The notes under the pieces: model-generated
Told to the model about the DNA's origin: nothing
Databases searched by the model: none
Seen by the model: the letters and a program-made list of their open reading frames with translations, nothing else
Shown: piece after piece, positions 1 to 9,206 of the stretch
Layout of the letters: each line of letters starts with the position of its first letter
Numbering within the stretch: position 1 is the stretch's first letter
Position numbers and translations under genes: made by a program
NCBI GenBank assembly: GCA_963971535.1
Contig: CAXASK010002127.1
Span: 1-64,000, forward strand
DNA from: Notolepis coatsorum
Taxonomy: Eukaryota; Chordata; Actinopteri; Aulopiformes; Paralepididae
DNA: 64,000 nucleotides
Direction of reading: 5' to 3'

Positions 1-215
1 GCCAGTTGCGGGTAAGTTGTGGGTCTTCAGCAGAGCCTGGTTCTCAGCATTTTCGATGCAGGAAGTGATTGAGGGAAAGCGCCCCCAGAACGAGATGGAC
101 CCAGGGTAGAAGGCCCGAGTGGATCCGTGCAACGGTGCTCCCGTGGGACCCGATACGGTGCCCCGGGGACCCGATACGGTGCTCCCGTGGGAACCGATTA
201 AGAGGCTAAGATTTT

Positions 216-467
216 CTCAGGCATTTTCGAGACAGGACGCCGATTAGGAAAAGCTTACCCACCCCCAGATGGACCCAGGGTAGAAGGCCTGCGTGGATCC
301 GGGCAACGGTGCTCCCGTGGGACCCTAACCCTAACCCTAACCCTAACCCTAACCCTAACCCTAACCCTAACCCTAACCCTAACCCTAACCCTAACCCTAA
401 CCCGATACGGTGCCCCGGGGACCCGATACGGTGCTCCCGTGGGAACCGATTAAGAGGCTAAGATTTT
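216..467. repeat. Hybrid M4/M3 monomer with 13 telomeric hexamers
   Basis: The left part is M4 (CTCAGGCATTTTCGAGACAGG start, AAGCTT, then a telomeric tract at 323-400). The part after the tract is the M3 tail: a second GACCCGATACGGTG, then GTGGGAACCGATTAAGAGG and the AAGATTTT end, instead of the M4 tail with CCCCTTTTGGCCAGG. Its length without the hexamers is 174 bp, as expected for an M3-length body with the extra G of the M4 start. The switch falls at or just beside the telomeric tract, in sequence common to M3 and M4. It is probably a product of unequal crossover or gene conversion. Confidence 0.9.
323..403 (-). repeat. Telomeric tract (TTAGGG)13, longest class
   Basis: Thirteen perfect CCCTAA hexamers followed by CCC. 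Thirteen is also the maximum found in the complete units (tracts at 3295, 5506, 11139, 12511 and 15249). Four or more GGG runs on the minus strand are enough for a G-quadruplex; this is known for TTAGGG repeats, and its formation here is inferred. Confidence 0.97.
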
Positions 468-574
468 CTCAGGCATTTTCGAGACAGGAAGCCGATTAGG
501 AAAAGCTTACCCACCCCCAGATGGACCCAGGGTAGAAGGCCTGCGTGGATCCGGGCAACGGTGCTCCCGTGGGA

Positions 575-613
575 CCCTAACCCTAACCCTAACCCTAACC
601 CTAACCCTAACCC
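575..613 (-). repeat. Telomeric tract (TTAGGG)6, shortest class
   Basis: Six perfect hexamers plus CCC. The same minimum occurs at 9125, 40221, 51264, 55887 and 59728. No tract has one to five hexamers, so copies either have none or at least six. Confidence 0.97.
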
Positions 614-656
614 GATACGGTGCCCCGGGAACCCCTTTTGGCCAGGTTAAGAGTGT

Positions 657-807
657 CTCAGGCATTTTCGAGACAGGAAGCCGATTAGGAAAAGCTTACC
701 CACCCCCAGATGGACCCAGGGTAGAAGGCCTGCGTGGATCCGGGCAACGGTGCTCCCGTGGGACCCGATGCGGAGCCCCGGGACGTCCGGGGACCCAGAG
801 CCTGGTT
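657..807. repeat. Monomer M1, reference copy (151 bp)
   Basis: M1 starts CTCAGGCATTTTCGAGACAGG and contains AAGCTT and GGATCCGGGCAACGG. It ends with a GC-rich segment, GATGCGGAGCCCCGGGACGTCCGGGG, described here only by its core GGACGTCC, and then AGAGCCTGGTT. The core GGACGTCC is a perfect 8 bp palindrome flanked by CCCC and GGGG (one unpaired G), and it is present once per unit. The site equivalent to the M4 tract junction reads GTGGGACCCGATGCGG and is empty. M1 is closest to M4 over its first ~105 bp, so these two probably share a more recent ancestor than either does with M2 and M3. Confidence 0.93.
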
Positions 808-956
808 CTCAGCATTTTCGATGCATGAAGTGATTGAGGGAAAGCGCCCCCACAACGGGATGTACCCGGGGGTAGAAGGCCCGACTGGATCCGAGCAACG
901 GTGCCCCCTTGGGGGCCAGTTGCGGGTAAGTTGTGGGTCTTCAGCAGAGCCTGGTT
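808..956. repeat. Monomer M2, reference copy (149 bp)
   Basis: M2 starts CTCAGCATTTTCGATGCATG and has GGATCCGAGCAACGG. It is the only monomer with CCCCCTTGGGGG (a 5 bp GC stem with a two-base loop), followed by CAGTTGCGGGTAAGTTG. It ends AGAGCCTGGTT like M1. The T/C site in GGGTCT or GGGCCT is the marker for P-type units (22 of the complete units have C; here it is T). M2 and M3 share the GTGATTGAGGGAAAGCGCC segment, so they form the second pair of related monomers. Confidence 0.93.
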
Positions 957-1129
957 CTCAGCATTTTCGATGCAGGAAGTGATTGAGGGAAAGCGCCCCC
1001 AGAACGAGATGGACCCAGGGTAGAAGGCCCGAGTGGATCCGTGCAACGGTGCTCCCGTGGGACCCGATACGGTGCCCCGGGGACCCGATACGGTGCTCCC
1101 GTGGGAACCGATTAAGAGGCTAAGATTTT
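957..1129. repeat. Monomer M3, reference copy (173 bp)
   Basis: M3 starts CTCAGCATTTTCGATGCAGG and has GGATCCGTGCAACGG. It is about 22 bp longer than the others because GACCCGATACGGTG occurs twice in tandem near its end, followed by a second CTCCCGTGGGA. It ends GATTAAGAGGCTAAGATTTT. A C/T change turning GGCCCGAGTGG into GGCCTGAGTGG marks Q-type units (15 units). The first GTGGGACCCGATACGGTG is an uninterrupted version of the junction that holds the telomeric tract in M4. Confidence 0.93.
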
Positions 1130-1336
1130 CTCAGGCATTTTCGAGACAGGACGCCGATTAGGAAAAGCTTACCCACCCCCAGATGGACCCAGGGTAGAAG
1201 GCCTGCGTGGATCCGGGCAACGGTGCTCCCGTGGGACCCTAACCCTAACCCTAACCCTAACCCTAACCCTAACCCTAACCCTAACCCTAACCCGATACGG
1301 TGCCCCGGGAACCCCTTTTGGCCAGGTTAAGAGTGT
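1130..1336. repeat. Monomer M4 with telomeric tract, reference copy (153 + 54 bp)
   Basis: M4 starts like M1 (CTCAGGCATTTTCGAGACAGG, here with gacgcc) and has AAGCTT and GGATCCGGGCAACGG. After GTGGGA it holds nine perfect CCCTAA hexamers from 1237 to 1290, then CCCGATACGGTGCCCCGGG. Its tail is unique: AACCCCTTTTGGCCAGG then TTAAGAGTGT. Removing the hexamers gives exactly 153 bp, the length of the tract-free M4 copies found elsewhere in the array. Confidence 0.94.
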
Positions 1337-4251
1337 CTCAGGCATTTTCGAGACAGGAAGCCGATTAGGAAAAGCTTACCCACCCCCAGATGGACCCAGG
1401 GTAGAAGGCCTGCGTGGATCCGGGCAACGGTGCTCCCGTGGGACCCGATGCGGAGCCCCGGGACGTCCGGGGACCCAGAGCCTGGTTCTCAGCATTTTCG
1501 ATGCATGAAGTGATTGAGGGAAAGCGCCCCCACAACGGGATGTACCCGGGGGTAGAAGGCCCGACTGGATCCGAGCAACGGTGCCCCCTTGGGGGCCAGT
1601 TGCGGGTAAGTTGTGGGCCTTCAGCAGAGCCTGGTTCTCAGTATTTTCGATGCAGGAAGTGATTGAGGGAAAGCGCCCCCAGAACGAGATGGACCCAGGG
1701 TAGAAGGCCCGAGTGGATCCGTGCAACGGTGCTCCCGTGGGACCCGATACGGTGCCCCGGGGACCCGATACGGTGCTCCCGTGGGAACCGATTAAGAGGC
1801 TAAGATTTTCTCAGGCATTTTCGAGACAGGAAGCCGATTAGGAAAAGCTTACCCACCCCCAGATGGACCCAGGGTAGAAGGCCTGCGTGGATCCGGGCAA
1901 CGGTGCTCCCGTGGGACCCTAACCCTAACCCTAACCCTAACCCTAACCCTAACCCTAACCCTAACCCTAACCCTAACCCTAACCCGATACGGTGCCCCGG
2001 GAACCCCTTTTGGCCAGGTTAAGAGTGTCTCAGGCATTTTCGAGACAGGAAGCCGATTAGGAAAAGCTTACCCACCCCCAGATGGACCCAGGGTAGAAGG
2101 CCTGCGTGGATCCGGGCAACGGTGCTCCCGTGGGACCCGATGCGGAGCCCCGGGACGTCCGGGGACCCAGAGCCTGGTTCTCAGCATTTTCGATGCATGA
2201 AGTGATTGAGGGAAAGCGCCCCCACAACGGGATGTACCCGGGGGTAGAAGGCCCGACTGGATCCGAGCAACGGTGCCCCCTTGGGGGCCAGTTGCGGGTA
2301 AGTTGTGGGTCTTCAGCAGAGCCTGGTTCTCAGCATTTTCGATGCAGGAAGTGATTGAGGGAAAGTGCCCCCAGAACGAGATGGACCCAGGGTAGAAGGC
2401 CCGAGTGGATCCGTGCAACGGTGCTCCCGTGGGACCCGATACGGTGCCCCGGGGACCCGATACGGTGCTCCCGTGGGAACCGATTAAGAGGCTAAGATTT
2501 TCTCAGGCATTTTCGAGACAGGACGCCGATTAGGAAAAGCTTACCCACCCCCAGATGGACCCAGGGTAGAAGGCCTGCGTGGATCCGGGCAACGGTGCTC
2601 CCGTGGGACCCTAACCCTAACCCTAACCCTAACCCTAACCCTAACCCTAACCCTAACCCTAACCCTAACCCGATACGGTGCCCTGGGAACCCCTTTTGGC
2701 CAGGTTAAGAGTGTCTCAGGCATTTTCGAGACAGGAAGCCGATTAGGAAAAGCTTACCCACCCCCAGATGGACCCAGGGTAGAAGGCCTGCGTGGATCCG
2801 GGCAACGGTGCTCCCGTGGGACCCGATGCGGAGCCCCGGGACGTCCGGGGACCCAGAGCCTGGTTCTCAGCATTTTCGATGCATGAAGTGATTGAGGGAA
2901 AGCGCCCCCACAACGGGATGTACCCGGGGGTAGAAGGCCCGACTGGATCCGAGCAACGGTGCCCCCTTGGGGGCCAGTTGCGGGTAAGTTGTGGGTCTTC
3001 AGCAGAGCCTGGTTCTCAGCATTTTCGATGCAGGAAGTGATTGAGGGAAAGCGCCCCCAGAATGAGATGGACCCAGGGTAGAAGGCCCGAGTGGATCCGT
3101 GCAACGGTGCTCCCGTGGGACCCGATACGGTGCCCCGGGGACCCGATACGGTGCTCCCGTGGGAACCGATTAAGAGGCTAAGATTTTCTCAGGCATTTTC
3201 GAGACAGGAAGCCGATTAGGAAAAGCTTACCCACCCCCAGATGGACCCAGGGTAGAAGGCCTGCGTGGATCCGGGCAACGGTGCTCCCGTGGGACCCTAA
3301 CCCTAACCCTAACCCTAACCCTAACCCTAACCCTAACCCTAACCCTAACCCTAACCCTAACCCTAACCCTAACCCGATACGGTGCCCCGGGAACCCCTTT
3401 TGGCCAGGTTAAGAGTGTCTCAGGCATTTTCGAGACAGGAAGCCGATTAGGAAAAGCTTACCCACCCCCAGATGGACCCAGGGTAGAAGGCCTGCGTGGA
3501 TCCGGGCAACGGTGCTCCCGTGGGACCCGATGCGGAGCCCCGGGACGTCCGGGGACCCAGAGCCTGGTTCTCAGCATTTTCGATGCATGAAGTGATTGAG
3601 GGAAAGCGCCCCCACAACGGGATGTACCCGGGGGTAGAAGGCCCGACTGGATCCGAGCAACGGTGCCCCCTTGGGGGCCAGTTGCGGGTAAGTTGTGGGT
3701 CTTCAGCAGAGCCTGGTTCTCAGCATTTTCGATGCAGGAAGTGATTGAGGGAAAGCGCCCCCAGAACGAGATGGACCCAGGGTAGAAGGCCTGAGTGGAT
3801 CCGTGCAACGGTGCTCCCGTGGGACCCGATACGGTGCCCCGGGGACCCGATACGGTGCTCCCGTGGGAACCGATTAAGAGGCTAAGATTTTCTCAGGCAT
3901 TTTCGAGACAGGAAGCCGATTAGGAAAAGCTTACCCACCCCCAGATGGACCCAGGGTAGAAGGCCTGCGTGGATCCGGGCAACGGTGCTCCCGTGGGACC
4001 CGATACGGTGCCCCGGGGACCCCTTTTGGCCAGGTTAAGAGTGTCTCAGGCATTTTCGAGACAGGAAGCCGATTAGGAAAAGCTTACCCACCCCCAGATG
4101 GACCCAGGGTAGAAGGCCTGCGTGGATCCGGGCAACGGTGCTCCCGTGGGACCCTAACCCTAACCCTAACCCTAACCCTAACCCTAACCCTAACCCTAAC
4201 CCTAACCCGATACGGTGCCCCGGGAACCCCTTTTGGCCAGGTTAAGAGTGT
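1337..4251. repeat. Third-level repeat, cycle 1: units U2-U5 (P-C-N-Q), 2,915 bp
   Basis: Four units in order. U2 (1337) is P type, U3 (2029) C type, U4 (2715) neither, U5 (3419) Q type with an extra tract-free M4. Telomeric tracts start at 1917 (11 hexamers), 2609 (10), 3295 (13) and 4152 (9). Private changes: gtatttt instead of gcatttt at 1642 in U2, gaaagtgcc in U3 near 2366 and aatgag in U4 near 3062. The total length equals that of the next cycle exactly, although individual tract lengths differ between the two. Confidence 0.9.
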
Positions 4252-7166
4252 CTCAGGCATTTTCGAGACAGGAAGCCGATTAGGAAAAGCTTACCCACCC
4301 CCAGATGGACCCAGGGTAGAAGGCCTGCGTGGATCCGGGCAACGGTGCTCCCGTGGGACCCGATGCGGAGCCCCGGGACGTCCGGGGACCCAGAGCCTGG
4401 TTCTCAGCATTTTCGATGCATGAAGTGATTGAGGGAAAGCGCCCCCACAACGGGATGTACCCGGGGGTAGAAGGCCCGACTGGATCCGAGCAACGGTGCC
4501 CCCTTGGGGGCCAGTTGCGGGTAAGTTGTGGGCCTTCAGCAGAGCCTGGTTCTCAGCATTTTCGATGCAGGAAGTGATTGAGGGAAAGCGCCCCCAGAAC
4601 GAGATGGACCCAGGGTAGAAGGCCCGAGTGGATCCGTGCAACGGTGCTCCCGTGGGACCCGATACGGTGCCCCGGGGACCCGATACGGTGCTCCCGTGGG
4701 AACCGATTAAGAGGCTAAGATTTTCTCAGGCATTTTCGAGACAGGAAGCCGATTAGGAAAAGCTTACCCACCCCCAGATGGACCCAGGGTAGAAGGCCTG
4801 CGTGGATCCGGGCAACGGTGCTCCCGTGGGACCCTAACCCTAACCCTAACCCTAACCCTAACCCTAACCCTAACCCTAACCCGATACGGTGCCCCGGGAA
4901 CCCCTTTTGGCCAGGTTAAGAGTGTCTCAGGCATTTTCGAGACAGGAAGCCGATTAGGAAAAGCTTACCCACCCCCAGATGGACCCAGGGTAGAAGGCCT
5001 GCGTGGATCCGGGCAACGGTGCTCCCGTGGGACCCGATGCGGAGCCCCGGGACGTCCGGGGACCCAGAGCCTGGTTCTCAGCATTTTCGATGCATGAAGT
5101 GATTGAGGGAAAGCGCCCCCACAACGGGATGTACCCGGGGGTAGAAGGCCCGACTGGATCCGAGCAACGGTGCCCCCTTGGGGGCCAGTTGCGGGTAAGT
5201 TGTGGGTCTTCAGCAGAGCCTGGTTCTCAGCATTTTCGATGCAGGAAGTGATTGAGGGAAAGCGCCCCCAGAACGAGATGGACCCAGGGTAGAAGGCCCG
5301 AGTGGATCCGTGCAACGGTGCTCCCGTGGGACCCGATACGGTGCCCCGGGGACCCGATACGGTGCTCCCGTGGGAACCGATTAAGAGGCTAAGATTTTCT
5401 CAGGCATTTTCGAGACAGGACGCCGATTAGGAAAAGCTTACCCACCCCCAGATGGACCCAGGGTAGAAGGCCTGCGTGGATCCGGGCAACGGTGCTCCCG
5501 TGGGACCCTAACCCTAACCCTAACCCTAACCCTAACCCTAACCCTAACCCTAACCCTAACCCTAACCCTAACCCTAACCCTAACCCGATACGGTGCCCTG
5601 GGAACCCCTTTTGGCCAGGTTAAGAGTGTCTCAGGCATTTTCGAGACAGGAAGCCGATTAGGAAAAGCTTACCCACCCCCAGATGGACCCAGGGTAGAAG
5701 GCCTGCGTGGATCCGGGCAACGGTGCTCCCGTGGGACCCGATGCGGAGCCCCGGGACGTCCGGGGACCCAGAGCCTGGTTCTCAGCATTTTCGATGCATG
5801 AAGTGATTGAGGGAAAGCGCCCCCACAACGGGATGTACCCGGGGGTAGAAGGCCCGACTGGATCCGAGCAACGGTGCCCCCTTGGGGGCCAGTTGCGGGT
5901 AAGTTGTGGGTCTTCAGCAGAGCCTGGTTCTCAGCATTTTCGATGCAGGAAGTGATTGAGGGAAAGCGCCCCCAGAACGAGATGGACCCAGGGTAGAAGG
6001 CCCGAGTGGATCCGTGCAACGGTGCTCCCGTGGGACCCGATACGGTGCCCCGGGGACCCGATACGGTGCTCCCGTGGGAACCGATTAAGAGGCTAAGATT
6101 TTCTCAGGCATTTTCGAGACAGGAAGCCGATTAGGAAAAGCTTACCCACCCCCAGATGGACCCAGGGTAGAAGGCCTGCGTGGATCCGGGCAACGGTGCT
6201 CCCGTGGGACCCTAACCCTAACCCTAACCCTAACCCTAACCCTAACCCTAACCCTAACCCTAACCCTAACCCTAACCCTAACCCGATACGGTGCCCCGGG
6301 AACCCCTTTTGGCCAGGTTAAGAGTGTCTCAGGCATTTTCGAGACAGGAAGCCGATTAGGAAAAGCTTACCCACCCCCAGATGGACCCAGGGTAGAAGGC
6401 CTGCGTGGATCCGGGCAACGGTGCTCCCGTGGGACCCGATGCGGAGCCCCGGGACGTCCGGGGACCCAGAGCCTGGTTCTCAGCATTTTCGATGCATGAA
6501 GTGATTGAGGGAAAGCGCCCCCACAACGGGATGTACCCGGGGGTAGAAGGCCCGACTGGATCCGAGCAACGGTGCCCCCTTGGGGGCCAGTTGCGGGTAA
6601 GTTGTGGGTCTTCAGCAGAGCCTGGTTCTCAGCATTTTCGATGCAGGAAGTGATTGAGGGAAAGCGCCCCCAGAACGAGATGGACCCAGGGTAGAAGGCC
6701 TGAGTGGATCCGTGCAACGGTGCTCCCGTGGGACCCGATACGGTGCCCCGGGGACCCGATACGGTGCTCCCGTGGGAACCGATTAAGAGGCTAAGATTTT
6801 CTCAGGCATTTTCGAGACAGGAAGCCGATTAGGAAAAGCTTACCCACCCCCAGATGGACCCAGGGTAGAAGGCCTGCGTGGATCCGGGCAACGGTGCTCC
6901 CGTGGGACCCGATACGGTGCCCCGGGGACCCCTTTTGGCCAGGTTAAGAGTGTCTCAGGCATTTTCGAGACAGGAAGCCGATTAGGAAAAGCTTACCCAC
7001 CCCCAGATGGACCCAGGGTAGAAGGCCTGCGTGGATCCGGGCAACGGTGCTCCCGTGGGACCCTAACCCTAACCCTAACCCTAACCCTAACCCTAACCCT
7101 AACCCTAACCCTAACCCTAACCCGATACGGTGCCCCGGGAACCCCTTTTGGCCAGGTTAAGAGTGT
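4252..7166. repeat. Third-level repeat, cycle 2: units U6-U9 (P-C-N-Q), 2,915 bp
   Basis: U6 (4252) is P, U7 (4926) C, U8 (5630) neither, and U9 (6328) Q with an extra tract-free M4. Tracts start at 4832 (8 hexamers), 5506 (13), 6210 (12) and 7061 (10). The order of marker types repeats cycle 1. The equal total length is partly coincidence, because 9+10+11+13 and 8+10+12+13 both sum to 43 hexamers. Confidence 0.9.
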
Positions 7167-9206
7167 CTCAGGCATTTTCGAGACAGGAAGCCGATTAGGA
7201 AAAGCTTACCCACCCCCAGATGGACCCAGGGTAGAAGGCCTGCGTGGATCCGGGCAACGGTGCTCCCGTGGGACCCGATGCGGAGCCCCGGGACGTCCGG
7301 GGACCCAGAGCCTGGTTCTCAGCATTTTCGATGCATGAAGTGATTGAGGGAAAGCGCCCCCACAACGGGATGTACCCGGGGGTAGAAGGCCCGACTGGAT
7401 CCGAGCAACGGTGCCCCCTTGGGGGCCAGTTGCGGGTAAGTTGTGGGCCTTCAGCAGAGCCTGGTTCTCAGCATTTTCGATGCAGGAAGTGATTGAGGGA
7501 AAGCGCCCCCAGAACGAGATGGACCCAGGGTAGAAGGCCCGAGTGGATCCGTGCAACGGTGCTCCCGTGGGACCCGATACGGTGCCCCGGGGACCCGATA
7601 CGGTGCTCCCGTGGGAACCGATTAAGAGGCTAAGATTTTCTCAGGCATTTTCGAGACAGGAAGCCGATTAGGAAAAGCTTACCCACCCCCAGATGGACCC
7701 AGGGTAGAAGGCCTGCGTGGATCCGGGCAACGGTGCTCCCGTGGGACCCTAACCCTAACCCTAACCCTAACCCTAACCCTAACCCTAACCCTAACCCTAA
7801 CCCTAACCCGATACGGTGCCCCGGGAACCCCTTTTGGCCAGGTTAAGAGTGTCTCAGGCATTTTCGAGACAGGAAGCCGATTAGGAAAAGCTTACCCACC
7901 CCCAGATGGACCCAGGGTAGAAGGCCTGCGTGGATCCGGGCAACGGTGCTCCCGTGGGACCCGATGCGGAGCCCCGGGACGTCCGGGGACCCAGAGCCTG
8001 GTTCTCAGCATTTTCGATGCATGAAGTGATTGAGGGAAAGCGCCCCCACAACGGGATGTACCCGGGGGTAGAAGGCCCGACTGGATCCGAGCAACGGTGC
8101 CCCCTTGGGGGCCAGTTGCGGGTAAGTTGTGGGTCTTCAGCAGAGCCTGGTTCTCAGCATTTTCGATGCAGGAAGTGATTGAGGGAAAGCGCCCCCAGAA
8201 CGAGATGGACCCAGGGTAGAAGGCCCGAGTGGATCCGTGCAACGGTGCTCCCGTGGGACCCGATACGGTGCCCCGGGGACCCGATACGGTGCTCCCGTGG
8301 GAACCGATTAAGAGGCTAAGATTTTCTCAGGCATTTTCGAGACAGGACGCCGATTAGGAAAAGCTTACCCACCCCCAGATGGACCCAGGGTAGAAGGCCT
8401 GCGTGGATCCGGGCAACGGTGCTCCCGTGGGACCCTAACCCTAACCCTAACCCTAACCCTAACCCTAACCCTAACCCTAACCCTAACCCTAACCCTAACC
8501 CGATACGGTGCCCTGGGAACCCCTTTTGGCCAGGTTAAGAGTGTCTCAGGCATTTTCGAGACAGGAAGCCGATTAGGAAAAGCTTACCCACCCCCAGATG
8601 GACCCAGGGTAGAAGGCCTGCGTGGATCCGGGCAACGGTGCTCCCGTGGGACCCGATGCGGAGCCCCGGGACGTCCGGGGACCCAGAGCCTGGTTCTCAG
8701 CATTTTCGATGCATGAAGTGATTGAGGGAAAGCGCCCCCACAACGGGATGTACCCGGGGGTAGAAGGCCCGACTGGATCCGAGCAACGGTGCCCCCTTGG
8801 GGGCCAGTTGCGGGTAAGTTGTGGGTCTTCAGCAGAGCCTGGTTCTCAGCATTTTCGATGCAGGAAGTGATTGAGGGAAAGCGCCCCCAGAACGAGATGG
8901 ACCCAGGGTAGAAGGCCCGAGTGGATCCGTGCAACGGTGCTCCCGTGGGACCCGATACGGTGCCCCGGGGACCCGATACGGTGCTCCCGTGGGAACCGAT
9001 TAAGAGGCTAAGATTTTCTCAGGCATTTTCGAGACAGGAAGCCGATTAGGAAAAGCTTACCCACCCCCAGATGGACCCAGGGTAGAAGGCCTGCGTGGAT
9101 CCGGGCAACGGTGCTCCCGTGGGACCCTAACCCTAACCCTAACCCTAACCCTAACCCTAACCCGATACGGTGCCCCGGGAACCCCTTTTGGCCAGGTTAA
9201 GAGTGT
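7167..9206. repeat. Units U10-U12 (P-C-N), a cycle lacking its Q unit
   Basis: U10 (7167) is P, U11 (7853) C and U12 (8545) neither. Tracts start at 7747 (10 hexamers), 8433 (11) and 9125 (6, one of the shortest in the window). The expected extended Q unit is missing and a C unit follows directly, as after an unequal exchange. Confidence 0.9.

Larger units (their letters stand above)
1..656. repeat. Partial unit at the left edge, with a hybrid monomer
   Basis: The window opens inside M2 (1-42), followed by a normal M3 (43-215), a hybrid monomer (216-467) and a tract-bearing M4 (468-656, six hexamers at 575-610). This M3, hybrid, M4 order occurs nowhere else in the window. The hybrid M4 copy carries the C-type marker gacgcc near 229-233. 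Confidence 0.93.

Noticed and set aside
657..807. Palindromes CCCCGGGACGTCCGGGG (M1) and CCCCCTTGGGGG (M2) as terminators or origins
   Set aside because: The perfect parts are only 8 bp and a 5 bp stem, with no T-run or AT-rich unwinding region nearby. They are common products of GC-rich sequence.
696..1046. Recurrent 116-residue minus-strand frame and overlapping 82-residue plus-strand frame (734-982) in nearly every unit as protein genes
   Set aside because: They overlap each other on opposite strands, span monomer boundaries, and recur only because the satellite recurs. The plus-strand frame begins with GTG and the sequence varies only with the satellite. Units of 626 + 6n bp are not multiples of three, so no frame continues from unit to unit. 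No domain, signal peptide or ribosome binding context is visible.
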